DNA of 64,000 bases from Ovis canadensis (Eukaryota > Chordata > Mammalia > Artiodactyla > Bovidae): positions 890,501 to 954,500 of the forward strand of contig NC_091247.1 in NCBI RefSeq assembly GCF_042477335.2, given 5' to 3'. The translations under genes and the position numbers were made by a program. Every line of letters starts with the position of its first letter. The stretch's first letter is position 1. Under the pieces are notes generated by a model. It ran no database searches, was not told the origin of the DNA, and saw only the letters and a program-made list of their open reading frames with translations. Below, piece by piece: positions 44,275-56,799 of the stretch.

Positions 44275-45655
44275 TGTGGCCACTGCTGAGTTTTCCAAAT
44301 TTGCTGGCATATTGAGTGCAGCACTTTCACAGCATCACCTTTCAGGATTTGAAACAGCTAAACTGGATTCCATCACCTCCACTAGCTTTGTTTGTAGTGA
44401 TGCTTTCTAAGGCCCACTTGACTTCACATTCCAACAAGTGTTTCTTGACTTCCTACTTTTGCATTCCAGTCCCCTATAATGAAAAGGACATCTTTTTGGG
44501 GTGTTAGTTCTAAAAGGTCTTGTAGGTCTTCATAGAACTGTTCAACTTCAGCTTCTTCAGCATTACTGGTCGGGGCACAGACTTAGATAACTGTGATATT
44601 GAATGGTTTGCCTTGGAGACGAACAGAGATCATTCTGTCGTTTTTGCGATTGCATCCAAGTACTGCATTTAGGACTCTTTTGTTGACCATGATGGCTACT
44701 CCATTTCTTCTGAGGGATTCCTGCCCGCAGTAGTAGCTATAATGGTCATCTGAGTTAAATCCACCCATTCCAGTCCATTTTAGTTCGCTGATTCCTAGAA
44801 TGTCGACGTTCACTCTTGCTATCTCTTGTTTGACCACTTCCAATTTTCCTTGATTCATGGACCTGACATTCCAGGTTCCTATGCAATATTGCTCTTTACA
44901 GCATCGGACCTTGCTTCTATCACCAGTCACATCCACAGCTGGGTATTGTTTTTGCTTTGGCTCCATCACTTCGTTCTTTCTGGAGTTATTTCTCCACTGA
45001 TCTCCAGTAGCATATTGGGCACCTACTGACCTGGGGAGTTCCTCTTTCAGTATCCTGTCATTTTGCCTTTTCACACTGTTCATGGGGTTCTCAAGCAAGA
45101 ATACTGAAGTGGCTTGCCATCCCTTCTCCAGTGGACCACATTCTGTCAGGCCTCTCCACCATGACGCACCTGTCTTGGGTTGCCCCGAGGGCATGGCTTA
45201 GTTTCGTTGAGTTAGACAAGGCTGTGGTCCTAGTGTGATTAGATTGACTAGATTTCTGTGAGTGTGGTTTCAGTGTGTCTGCCCTCTGATGCCCTCTTGC
45301 AACACCTACCATCTTACTTGGGTTTCTCTTACCTTGGGCGTGGGGTATCTCTTCACGGCGGCTCCTGCAAAGCGCAGCCGCTGCTCCTTACCTTGAATGA
45401 AGGGTATCTCCTCACCACCGCCCTTCCTGACCTTCAACGTGGGATGGCTCCTCTAGGCCCTCCTACGCCCGCACAGCCACCGCTCCTTGGACGTGGGGTC
45501 GCTCCTCCTGGCCGCCGCCCTGGCCTCAGATGCGGGGTAGCTCCTCTCGGTAGCTTCCTGCGCCATTGCAGCCTGGCACTCTAGGCCACTTGCCCCTGAC
45601 CTCAGACGTGGAGTGGCTCCTCTCGGCCACGCTTAGTGCACCGGCTGCAGCCACC
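44275..45655 (-). repeat. BovB LINE, inverted 5' segment: endonuclease and 5' UTR
   Basis: Antisense BovB. It starts within the reverse transcriptase (ctgtggccactgctgagttt), has an internal deletion near 44436, then covers the apurinic-type endonuclease. A 203-codon open frame at 44583-45194 on the minus strand includes CIGTWNVRSMNQGKLEVVKQ and VDILGISELKWTGMG. Beyond it lies the GC-rich 5' UTR with repeated GTGGGGT...CTCCT phrases. Joined to the plus-oriented segment at 45656, it fits the 5'-inverted half of one insertion. Confidence 0.85.
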
Positions 45656-46764
45656 TGCCAGAAAACCATCTACTTCTGCTTTATTGACCACACCAAAACT
45701 TTGACTGTGTAGATCTCAACAGACTGTGGACAATTCTTAAAGAGCTGGGCATACCAGACCACCTGACCTGCCTCCTGAGAAATCTGTATGCAGGTCAAGA
45801 AGCATAGTTAGAACTGGACATGGAACAACAGACTGGTTCCAAATGGGAAAAGGAGTATGTCAAGGCTGTATATTGTCACCCTGCTTATTTAACTTCTATG
45901 CAGAGTACATCATGAGAAATGCTGGGCTGGATGAAGCACAAGCTAGAGTCAAGACTGCCAGGAGAAATATCAATAACCTCAGATATGTAGATGACACCAC
46001 CCTTATGGCAGAAAGTGAAGAGGAACTAAAAAGCCTCTTGATGAAAGTGAAAGAGGAGAGTGAAAAAGTTGGCTTAAAGCTCAACATTCAGAAAATGGAG
46101 ATCATGGCATCTGGTCCCATCACTTCATGGGAAATAGACGGGGAAACAGTGGAAACAGTGACAGGCTTTATTTTTTGGGGGCTCCAAAGTCACTGCAGAT
46201 GGTGATTGCAGCCATGAGATTAAAAGACACTTGCTCCTTGGAAGAAAAACTATGACCAACCTGGACAGCATATTAAAAAGCAGAGACATTACTTTGCCGA
46301 CAAAGTTCCATCTAGTCAAAGCTACGGTTTTTCCAGTGGTCATGTATGGATGTGAGAGTTGGACCATAAAGAAAGCTGAGTGCCAAAGAATTGATGCTTT
46401 TGAATTGTGGTGTGGAGAAGACTCTTGAGAGTCCCTTGGACTGCAAGGAGATCCAATCAGTCCATCCTAAAGGAGATCAGTCCTGAGTGTTCATTGGAAG
46501 GTTGGATGCTGAAGCTGAAGCTCCAATACTTTGGCCACCTGATGTGAAGAACTGACTCTTTGGAAGACTCTGATGCTGGGCAAGATTGAAGGCAAGAGGA
46601 GAAGGGGATGACAGAAGATGAGATGGTTGGATCGCATCACCGACTCAATGAACATAAGTTTGAGCAAGCTGCAGGAGTTGGTGATGGGCAGGGAGGCCTG
46701 GTGTGCTGCAGTCCATGGGGCCGCAAAGAGTCGACATGACTGAGTGACTGAACTGAACTGATGG
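45656..46764 (+). repeat. BovB LINE, reverse-transcriptase to 3' end
   Basis: Sense BovB from about the FIDYAKAFD motif to the 3' terminus (gactgaactgaactgatgg). An open stretch at 45843-46205 shows MGKGVCQGCILSPCLFNFYA and the polymerase site as LRYVDDTTLMAESEEEL, followed by KVGLKLNIQKMEIMASGPIT. The polymerase box is YVDD here and YADD in the copy at 46765-47716. With 44275-45655 it forms a nearly complete, 5'-inverted insertion. Confidence 0.87.
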
Positions 46765-47716
46765 AACCGGATGCCATGATTATAGTTTTTTGAATGTTGA
46801 GTTTTAAGCCAGGTTTTCCACTCTCTTCTTTCACCTTCATCGAGAGGGTCTCTAATTCCTCTTTGCTTTCTACCACTAAGATGGTGTCATCTGCATATCT
46901 GATGTTATTGATGTTTCTCCTAGCAATCTTGATTCCAGCTTGAGTTTCAATTAGCTTGGCATTTCTCATGATGTACTCTCAATATAAGTTAAATAAGACA
47001 ATATACAGCTTTGATGTACTCCTTTCCTAATTTTGAATCAGTCTATTATTCCTCGCCCATTCTAACTGTTGCTTCTTGACCTGCATACTGGTTTCTCAGG
47101 AGGCAGGGAAGGTGGTCTGGTATCCCCATCTCTTTCAGAATTTTCCAGTTTGTTGTGATCCACACAGTCAAAGGCTTTAGCATAGTCAATGAAGCAATAG
47201 TAGATGTTTTTCTGGGATTCTCTTGCCTTTTCTATGATCCAAAGGATGTTGGCAATCTGATCTCTGGTTCCTCTGCCTTTTCTAAATCCAGCTTGTACAT
47301 CTGGAAGTTCTTGGTTCACATACGTTTGAAGTCTAGCTTGAAGGATTTTGAGCATTACCCTGCTAGCATGTGAAATGAGTGCAATTGTGAGGTAGCCTGA
47401 GCATTCTTTGGCATTGCCTTTCTTTGGGATTCGAATGAAAACTGACCTTTTCCAGTCCTGTGGCCATTGCTGAGTTTTCCAAATTTGCTGGCATATTGAG
47501 TGCAGCGCTTTCACAGCATCATCTTTTAGGATTTGAAATAGCTCAGCTGGACTTCCCGCACCTCCACTAGCTTTGTTCGTAGCAATGCTTCCTAAGGCTC
47601 ACTTGACTTCACACTCCGAATGTCTGACTCTAGGGGAGTGATCTCACATTGTGGTTATCTGGGTCATTACGACCTTTTTTTGTACAGTTCTGTGTATTCT
47701 TGCCACTTCTTAATAT
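46765..47716 (-). repeat. BovB LINE, reverse-transcriptase fragment (antisense)
   Basis: Antisense BovB abutting the 3' end of the previous copy. On the minus strand it shows RSVFIRIPKKGNAKECSGYL, VQAGFRKGRGTRDQIANILW, YCFIDYAKAFDCVDHNKL and, further along, NIRYADDTILVVESKEELE. It overlaps the same reverse-transcriptase region as the other two elements, so it is a third copy. It ends in the stretch upstream of the reverse transcriptase. Confidence 0.85.
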
Positions 47717-47719
47717 GGA

Positions 47720-48830
47720 AGCTCTTGACTCCATTTTAAATATGGTTTATATTTATGAATCTTTACATTTCCTCCTGTGGAGATGTTTCTCTGAAAGCAT
47801 TGCTGATCAACTGGCAGGTTTTTGTTTTTTTTTTCCAGATACAGCAACTTTTCCCCTTGATGCCAGGGAGGACCCTTCCTGGATATCGTGTCCCTCGGGA
47901 CAGGGAGCGTGTACATATGGAGATCTCTTCAGGTCAAATTCAAGTAACAGAACGGGTTGGAGGGGGTGCTCAGAAATCTCCTGTCGGAAGTCTGTGTCTT
48001 AGAACAGTGGATGCAGAAGGGCACACTTGAGCCGGAGAGAATTAAACAAGCACTCTGGGGAGACATGGCTGATGCAAGAATTAAGGCGTGGGGGAGTGAT
48101 TCTGGATTATACATAATTTGACTTAAACTTTACGCTAATTAGAGCAGCCTGTCTTATGGCCTGTCAAACATGAACTGTGTATCTGCTTTATCACAATGAG
48201 GAGGAAGGGGAAAATGCATTACCTGATTGCTTAGAATGTCCACTCTGAGTACAGGGATAATTGCCACCTCCTGCCCCTTCCTCCCCAGTGACAGCGCTAT
48301 ACTCCTTGGAAGATGAGAGTCCCTTCCCAGACACCAAGGTCATGCTGGCTTGCTGTGCACCTGCTGACCTGTCTTCAGACCTTGAGAAAATGTGTCCCTG
48401 TCGTGTCTGGTGTTCTGACAAGATGTAGAGCTGTGGTCCAGGCATCTGCACTGGACCCGGGTGGCCATTGTGGATGTGGTTTCAGACAGCTCCTGCCTCG
48501 CTGGGAGCTTGAATGTTTTAAGCTGGATCAGACTTTGCTAGCCACAACCACCTGCGACCTTATGGTCTCAAGGTCTCTCCTTGTAGCTGTGTGTTTTGGA
48601 CCTCACTGATTCTTGCCCTACAAACAGCCTTCCTCCTTGTCAGCTTCTATCCCAATTCCTGACAGCTTATGGATCTTTGCAGTTTTTGCCTGTATAAACG
48701 TCCCTCCTCATTTTGCAGCTTGGGGAGCACAATTCAAGTGCTCCCTAAGTCTGGGCCTTCTGCTCTACAGCCCTCAGTTTAGCTCAAATAAAACTTTTCT
48801 ATCCCTATGGTCAATGTAAATCTTCAATAA
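47720..48830 (+). mobile_element. LTR-like fossil, probably a solitary LTR with flanking remnant
   Basis: AT-richer sequence unlike its surroundings. It ends in a block with TATAAA-like tgtataaacgtccc (about 48690), a pyrimidine-rich stretch and an AATAAA signal (about 48786) with cttttctatccc. That promoter-then-polyadenylation order is typical of an endogenous retrovirus LTR. I cannot fix its ends or family, and I see no gag, pol or env. It is a fossil, and the LTR assignment is inference. Confidence 0.4.
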
Positions 48831-48894
48831 CCAATCCAAGCTGGTTAACAAGGAGAGCTCGACAGAAAGAAAAGACACAGATTAAGCAAAAAAA

Positions 48895-48913
48895 GAGAGA
48901 GAGAGAGAGAGAG
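48895..48913 (+). repeat. GA microsatellite
   Basis: About nine GA dinucleotides follow an A-rich run, next to a SINE remnant. It is probably the tail of that element. Confidence 0.9.
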
Positions 48914-48917
48914 GGTT

Positions 48918-48995
48918 GGGGACTCCCCTGACAGTCCAGGGGCTTGGGTTTGGTCCCTGGTGGGGGAACATGCCATGTGGTGTGGCCAAAAGCAG
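48918..48995 (+). repeat. tRNA-derived ruminant SINE fragment
   Basis: The sequence ggggactcccctgacagtcc, ggggcttgggtttggtccct, aacatgccatgtggtgtggc follows the cetartiodactyl tRNA-derived SINE (…ttccctggtggtccag…, …gggttcgatccctgg…). It is truncated. Confidence 0.65.
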
Positions 48996-50719
48996 AGAGG
49001 AGGTCTAGGAGGAGGTTTGGGAGGAGCCCCTGTGATTCCTCGGAGCCCGGTGCTGGGGGCTGGGAGGATGTTGGAAAGGCTGGTTAGAGGCTGAAACTGA
49101 AGGCTCCTGAGTGCTTAGGCGTGGAACAATCTTTTTCCCAGTGACCGGGCTCTTTGTAATAATACCGGTGGGGTCAGCTGAGGGGGCCCTTGTTGGCCAC
49201 CCAAGGTGTTTGGCCTTTGCTCTCTTGAGGGGACCCAGGCGCCGGTTGTGGGCTGAGGAGTGGCGCGCTGACCGAGACACGTGCCCCCTTGGGACCCGGG
49301 TGGGCAGCTGGCTGAAGGCCGCCCCCTTGTGGCCAGGGCAGGGCGTGCAGGACTGGGCCCATCGGCAGGCGCCAGGGGCGTGCCCCCGCCGGCGTCCAGA
49401 GGGCCGCGAGGGCAGGCTGCATCTCCCCGCCCCACAGCGAGTCCCCGCTCTTAGGCGATTGCCAGGCCGTCTTCTCTCGGTCTGTGTGGAAGCCGAATGT
49501 CAGCCAACGAACCAGCCGATCAACTGGGAATTCCCTGGCGGCCCAGCGGGTAGGACTTGGCGCTTTCACTGCGGGGGGCCCTGGGTGTGCTCCCTGCCTG
49601 GAGAGCGAAGTTCCCACAAGCTGTGCATCTCAGCCAAGGGGGCTGGCAGAGAGCACGCTGAATAGACCAACCGGTTCATCGCCAGTCCCTCTCTAGATGC
49701 CTGTCTGGTGGGCAGCTGGCGTCTTAGGTGGGAGGGGCCGGCTCTCTGCGCCTTCCTACCTACTGCCTGCCTCTGTGGCACAGGTATCAGGCTGGGGGCA
49801 GGGGCAGACGGGACAGGTCCCGCCCCTGTGGTGCCCACAGCGGGTCAGAGCCTGGCTGGCTGCCCGGGCAGCAGCGGCACCGGGGGGGGGGGTCCCGGTG
49901 TGCAGGGGTGAGGGGCTGTCTGGGGCCCCTGGGACGTGGGGGCTCTTCCTCCCAGGGATCGAGCTGCCCGGAAGGGCCCAGATGGAGAACGCTAGTCTGG
50001 TAGGACAGGGCTGCGTTTCTACTGAAAAGCATCCAGCCAGCTGACGAGCTGTCACCCGCGGGACCGCGGTCAGCTTTCTACATGTTCATGTCGTGCACGA
50101 CTGTTTTCTGGACGAGTCACATTGCAGGTGCCGGGCCATTTTCCCCTGAAATGATTGGGGGCCAGCTGTGAAAGGACAGCACGATTTCCCTCATAAACAC
50201 AATGGCAGGACAGACATCTGTGGGCAGGCGACAGGGAGAAGAGGTGCTGGGGGGCAGGCCAGGGTGGACGGGGTGCAGGCTCCCCCCGGGCTGTAGGGGG
50301 GCCCCGGTGGGGGGGACCCGGGGCCCAAGGAGCCCAGGTGCCTACCGGGCGTGAGTCGGGGGTCACGTTCTCGGGCAGCTGCAGGTCTGCACCCCTGGCC
50401 TGGCGCCTGGGGTCCGAGGGGGACTCAAGGAAGCCACTGAGATGCCTTGTCCGGCCACCGAAGGAGCCACCTCTCTCGGGCCTAGCTCCTGCCCAGGTGG
50501 TGGGCAGGGCTGCTGGGCAAGTGTCCTGCCCTGCCCCTCCAGGCCCCGGAACCAGCTGCGGACCGCTCCCCGGTGGGGATGGAGCCCGAGCCGCACACTG
50601 TCCCTCCCAGGCGGCCCCTCTCGCGGGGCGGCCCCTCTCGCGGGGCGCCCCCGCCGCGGCCCACCCGGCCCCTCTGCCCCTACGTCCAAGAAAGGCGCGG
50701 CAGCGGCTTGTGGAGACTC
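48996..50719. other. Region between the retroelement cluster and LCNL1
   Basis: About 1.7 kb without a recognisable gene. A SINE lies at 49526-49650. A weak CTCF-like match (GCCCCCTTGTGG) occurs near 49321. Long minus- and plus-strand open frames here are GC-driven. Confidence 0.5.
49526..49650 (+). repeat. tRNA-derived ruminant SINE
   Basis: gggaattccctggcggccca, taggacttggcgctttcact, gcggggggccctgggtgtgc and aagctgtgcatctcagccaa match the same SINE family as at 48918, more completely. Orientation is plus. Confidence 0.75.
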
Positions 50720-50725
50720 TTTATT
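50720..50725 (-). terminator. LCNL1 polyadenylation signal AATAAA
   Basis: The plus strand reads TTTATT, AATAAA on the minus strand, in the putative untranslated last exon of LCNL1 (context CACAATAAAGAGTC). Confidence 0.8.
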
Positions 50726-50923
50726 GTGCTGGGGGTGGGGTAGAGAGGCAGCCGCTCCTCAAGGAGGACTGGGCCGCGGGGCACCGCCATCACCGCCTGG
50801 CTCCAGCTGCGTCCCCGCTGGGGTGGGGCTCGCGCCCCTCCCGCTCCGCCCTGCCCAGGGTGGGCGGGGCCTCCCGGGTCTGCGGGGCGCTGGGCAGCTG
50901 TGGTCCAGGCTGCCCCCGATCAC

Positions 50924-52898
<1,975 letters not shown>

Positions 52899-52975
52899 CC
52901 TGGAAGGTGGCTCTTGCTGATGGCACGGGGCTCCGGAGCAGCACAGGAGGGTTGGGGTGGCCTCTCCCACTGTGC

Positions 52976-52982
52976 CTTTATG
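52976..52982 (-). promoter_or_regulatory. LCNL1 TATA-like box
   Basis: CATAAAG on the minus strand, about 80 bp upstream of the LCNL1 start codon, at the same relative place as the CATAAATA box of PTGDS. It lies between the start codon and the 63-bp repeat array. Confidence 0.5.
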
Positions 52983-53002
52983 CCCCTGAGACGCCCTGGG
53001 GC

Positions 53003-53190
53003 GCTGGCCTGCCCGCCTGGGACAGACCCCACCGTGATAGGCTCCGATCGGGTTGCTCCCTGGAGCACTGGCCTGCTGCCTGGGACAGACCCCACCGTGA
53101 TAGGCTCCGATCGGGTTGCTCCCTGGAGCACTGGCCTGCTGCCTGGGACAGACCCCACCGTGATAGGCTCCGATCGGGTTGCCCTGGCCC
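53003..53190 (-). repeat. 63-bp tandem repeat upstream of LCNL1
   Basis: Three copies with a 63-bp period (landmark GACAGACCCC at 53021, 53084 and 53147). The second and third are almost identical. Each unit contains the 8-bp palindrome CCGATCGG and the phrase CACCGTGATAGGCTC. The array starts about 20 bp upstream of the LCNL1 TATA-like box. Confidence 0.95.
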
Positions 53191-53765
53191 AGTGGCCCCC
53201 ACCAGACCCCGCCCATCCTTCCCAGGGAGGGGGCCGGATGCCCCGGAGCAAGGGGAGGCGAAGGCCTGGCAGGCCCTGCGGGATGTGGCCTCCAGCCCTG
53301 GGCTCAGGCAGAGCCTTGGGAAGCCATTCCAAAGTCTCACCCTCACCTCCGACCCTCACAACCTGGGGGCCTGGACAGGGCCTGGTGGGCAGGCTGCTGT
53401 GGGCACTACGCCTTGTGAGCCAGGGGGCCCAGGACAGGGGCCCAAGTATGGCCACGCCTTGAGGGGGTGGCTGGAGAGGCTGCAGTGGGTGAGATCCGGC
53501 TGCATGCAGTGCGTGGGGACACAGCTTCTCTGAGCTGTCCCGGCTTCCGGCCAGCCACCTCTCCCATGCCATCAGGGGCTGAGCTAGTGCGCCCCTACCC
53601 GCCCCTCGGGGCATCCTGCAGAGCCAGCCGCTGAGATTTCACAGAGGGTTAAGGGACACCCAGGCCCAAAGCAAAGGGGGGCCGTCAGGTCCCCAGAGAG
53701 CTGGCCAGAGCCAGGCCCAACTGCAAGACAGACAGTCAGGAGCCAGGCGCTGACTTGCTTCAGAG
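53191..53765. other. LCNL1-PTGDS spacer
   Basis: About 570 bp with no exon or known repeat that I can support. It is the space between the LCNL1 promoter and the PTGDS 3' end; both genes are on the minus strand. Confidence 0.5.
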
Positions 53766-53771
53766 TTTATT
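53766..53771 (-). terminator. PTGDS polyadenylation signal AATAAA
   Basis: The plus strand reads TTTATT, AATAAA on the minus strand, in context CTGAAAATAAACTCTG. It lies in the untranslated last exon (about 53762-53893) downstream of the stop-codon exon. Confidence 0.85.
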
Positions 53772-54231
53772 TTCAGAGCGGGAATAAAGGCTGAGGCGGG
53801 CAGGGATGGCGAGGGGCTGGGGCTGGGGTCTCGGGTGTTGCAGGAAACGGCTGAGCAGGGCAGAAGGGCCAGGTCCTGAGAGCCGGACTCACCTGGGCAG
53901 GAGAGCGGGACCTGTGGGTGGGGCCGGCCACATGCCCCCCACCCCAAGACCCCAGCCCCCTGCAGCCTCAGGTTGCGAGGGCCCGTCCACTGAGGCCTCT
54001 CAGCAAAGGGCACCGGCCTCCCTGCCGTCCCCTGGTCTTCCCACCGCAGTCCTGTCCCGGCCGCCCGCTCCGCCTGCTCCCAGTGACCTTGCTGAACCCC
54101 AGCGGAGGCCTCTCTGTGAAGCAGCCCTTGTCGGCGGAGGCCAGCCCTCGTGGCAGAGGGGAGGCTGCTGGTGAGCGCGTGTTGAATGAACGAGGGGCTG
54201 CTGGGGGAAGGTGGCCCCCAGCCCCACTCAC

Positions 54232-56723
54232 CTATGTGCGCACCTCCATGCACTTGTCTGCCAAGAAAGAAGCCCAGGCCTGCGGTCAGTGCCCCAGGCC
54301 CGCCCTGCGGCAGGCATGACCCCTAAACTGCTGACTGTCACCCCCATCACTCCCGCCCCTCCCCCAGGTTCTGTCTACCCCTCCGAAAGGAAGATCCGGC
54401 CCCCCCCCCGCCCCCCGCCCCTGGGCCCAGAGCAGGCTTCCTTGGCAAGGAGGCCGTGGACACTTCAGGGAGCCTGTGCTGAGCCCTGTGTGGTTGTCCC
54501 TGTGTCCCGACACGGACACCCGTTCACAAGCCCCGTTTCTAGGGCCTGCCCTGCACCCCTCCCAGGCTGGGGCCTTTGCGTCCCGGGGGCCGAGCCGGGG
54601 CCTGGCACACGGTGGGCGCGTGGTGAATCCGGGGAGGGGGTGTTTCCTGAGGCGTGTCTTCCTGGGCCGGGCCCAGGGACTGCAGACCAAGGTCTCGGTG
54701 TGAGGCCAGACCACCCCCGCTCCGGAGGCCGCGCACCAGTCAGTGGGCAGTCTGGCCGGACGGGCTCCACCGCTCGGCCTCCCCCGGATCAGGAGACGGT
54801 CTGTCTTGCCTCTAATCTGACCTTAATCCCCTCCCGTCAGATTAGCGTGCTCACCAGTCTTGGGCAGGAACACAATGCCTTCCTCTGTGAAGCCCAGGCT
54901 CCTGGCGAAGGTGGTGAACTTTTCCTTGACCTCGGCTCTGGGGGTCTGGGTGCGGCCTGGGGCAGTGGGGAGAAGCCTTCGGCCTCCGTTTGTCTGGAGG
55001 ATCCCCGTTCTGCCCCTGCTCCCGAGCCCAGGGCACCCCCAGCCGCCCCCACGGGTGGAGCCCCAGGCCCGGTGGTGGGCACGGCGCCGGGACACGTACT
55101 GTAGAGCGTGGCCACGAGGGAGTCCGGCCCCGGGCCCCGGACACTCTCGGTGTAGAGCAGGGCGTACGTCTCGTAGTCCGTCTCTGCCACCGACACCTCG
55201 TGGGTGCTGCTCCAGTCTGGAGACGCGGGAGACAGCCCCGCAGGGCCCCGTGTCCCCAAACCAGAAGGGCTCAGAAAATCAGGGGTGCGTGGGACAGCCA
55301 CAAACCCCGCAGCCACGGCCCTCTGGGGAGGAGAGACGGCCAGAGGAGGCCATCACAGGCAGGGGCAAGGAGGGCAGGAGCCCCGGGGTGCAGAGGAGCG
55401 AGGGGCGCGTGGGGGCACAGACAGCAGCAGAGAGAGCCCTTCATGGGGGCTGCTGGGCAGGCCCAGGCCGGCCCGGGCGGGGCAGCCACCCCCCACCCTC
55501 CCCTGTACTGCCGGGCAGGGTGTGGCCCAGAGTCCCGGCCAGCAAGTGTCGCTCCTGGCCGCACTCACGAGGGCTGGTGTAGCTGTAGCAGCCTGGGGGG
55601 CCGGCCGGGCGCAGCAGCAAGGTCCGGGTCTCACACTGGTCTTTCCTGTGGGCAGGTCATCCTGGGGTCAGGGGTCGGGTGCTGGGGGTGTCCCCAGATT
55701 GCGACCCTGCGCCGGGAGCTCTGGGCCCCAGATGCCCGCCCCGCTGCCCACCTGAGGAAGGTAGAGGTGACGTTGAGGCCGCCATCCGCCGCGGGGGCCA
55801 CCTCAGACTTGCACATGGACAGCACCTTCCTCTTCTCCAGGAACCAGCTCGAGTTGGAGGCAAGGCCGGAGGTGAACCAGCGTCCCAGGAACTGCAGCGA
55901 CAGGAGCCCATGCCGGTCGGCCGGGACCCTCCGGACCCGCCGCGGCTGGGCGGCGCACCCACCCCGGCCCGCCTGCAGCCCACCCGGCCCCCCTGCTCCG
56001 GCGCGGCCCCTTCCGCTCCCCGCGGCCCCGCCCCCACCGCGGGGTCCCGCTCCCGCCGCCGGGGGGCCGGGCGGCAGAGGTCGCCGGGCCGTCCCTAGAG
56101 GGGTCGGATGCGGGCGTGGGGCGCGGAGCTGGAAGACCCGCCCCGACGCGCTCCAGCGACCCCCCGCAGGCCTCTGCGCGCGTGGTCCCGGGGCAGGGGC
56201 GCGCACCGGGGCGCGCTCAGTCCATCGCCATTCCTGGCGCCGCCCGGCCCCTCCGTCATCTGCGCGCTCCCGCGCGGAGGTGCGTCCCCAGGCCAGGTGT
56301 GGAAGGTGCGCCTGTTTGCCCTGGGCGTCGTGCGCTCGTTGGGCTAACCGTGTTGGGTTAGAGGTGGCGGGCGCGCAGGTGACCCGCGGGTCAGGCGAGC
56401 GCGCGCTCCCGCTCACAGGCGCGTCCCTGCCCGGCGGGCTCCTCTCTGTAGGGCTATTCTCTGTCGGTGAATCGCCTGGGGAGGCCTCTCCCCGTCAGCC
56501 CCCTCCGGCCGGTCCAGCCCTTCTTTTCTGCTCCCTGCTTCCCAGGGAGAGCACCCCGCTCCCCACGGGCACCATCCTGTCCCTGCACCTGGCCGGAGCT
56601 CTCCCTCACCTTGTCCTCTTTGAAGTTGGGCTGCAGGGCGGCCTTGGTGGGGGCTGGGGTCTGCAGGACCCCCAGGACCCCCAGCAGGAGCAGCCCCATC
56701 CATGGCCTGTTCGGAGTGGCCAT
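54232..56723 (-). CDS. PTGDS: Prostaglandin-H2 D-isomerase (lipocalin-type prostaglandin D synthase)
   Basis: PTGDS converts PGH2 to PGD2 and, as a secreted lipocalin (beta-trace) of cerebrospinal and seminal fluid, carries small hydrophobic ligands. Minus-strand coding exons: 56610-56723, 55752-55891, 55569-55645, 55100-55216, 54855-54956, 54232-54257; 191 aa, the length I recall for bovine. The signal peptide starts [20 protein letters not shown]. The GxW motif is [15 protein letters not shown]. The catalytic Cys65 is present ([10 protein letters not shown]), as are sequons N51 (NSS) and N78 (NVT) and the disulfide Cys89-Cys186 ([16 protein letters not shown]). The second lipocalin motif is [13 protein letters not shown]. 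Compared with the remembered bovine sequence, the segment [10 protein letters not shown] differs slightly. An untranslated seventh exon follows. A TATA box (56792-56799) lies about 70 bp upstream. Confidence 0.97.
55900..56340. promoter_or_regulatory. CpG island in PTGDS intron 1
   Basis: CpG-dense sequence occupies the exon 2 side of PTGDS intron 1, while the PTGDS start site itself is TATA-driven and less CpG-rich. It could be an intragenic regulatory island or simply a GC-rich intron. Plus-strand open frames across it are compositional. Confidence 0.4.
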
Positions 56724-56791
56724 TTTCCCAGAACCGGGCCGGCGGTACAGGCAGAGACGGGTGGGAGGCAGGGAGGCCGCCCAGAGACCCC

Positions 56792-56799
56792 TATTTATG
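56792..56799 (-). promoter_or_regulatory. PTGDS TATA box
   Basis: CATAAATA on the minus strand (plus strand TATTTATG), about 70 bp upstream of the start codon. This agrees with a short 5' UTR and a tissue-restricted TATA promoter. Confidence 0.75.

Noticed and set aside
44583-45194. 203-codon minus-strand frame with an endonuclease domain
   Set aside because: As a host gene: it is the BovB LINE endonuclease, part of an inverted element fragment.
53783-53788. AATAAA on the plus strand near the PTGDS 3' end
   Set aside because: No plus-strand gene ends here; it lies inside the PTGDS 3' UTR and is coincidental.
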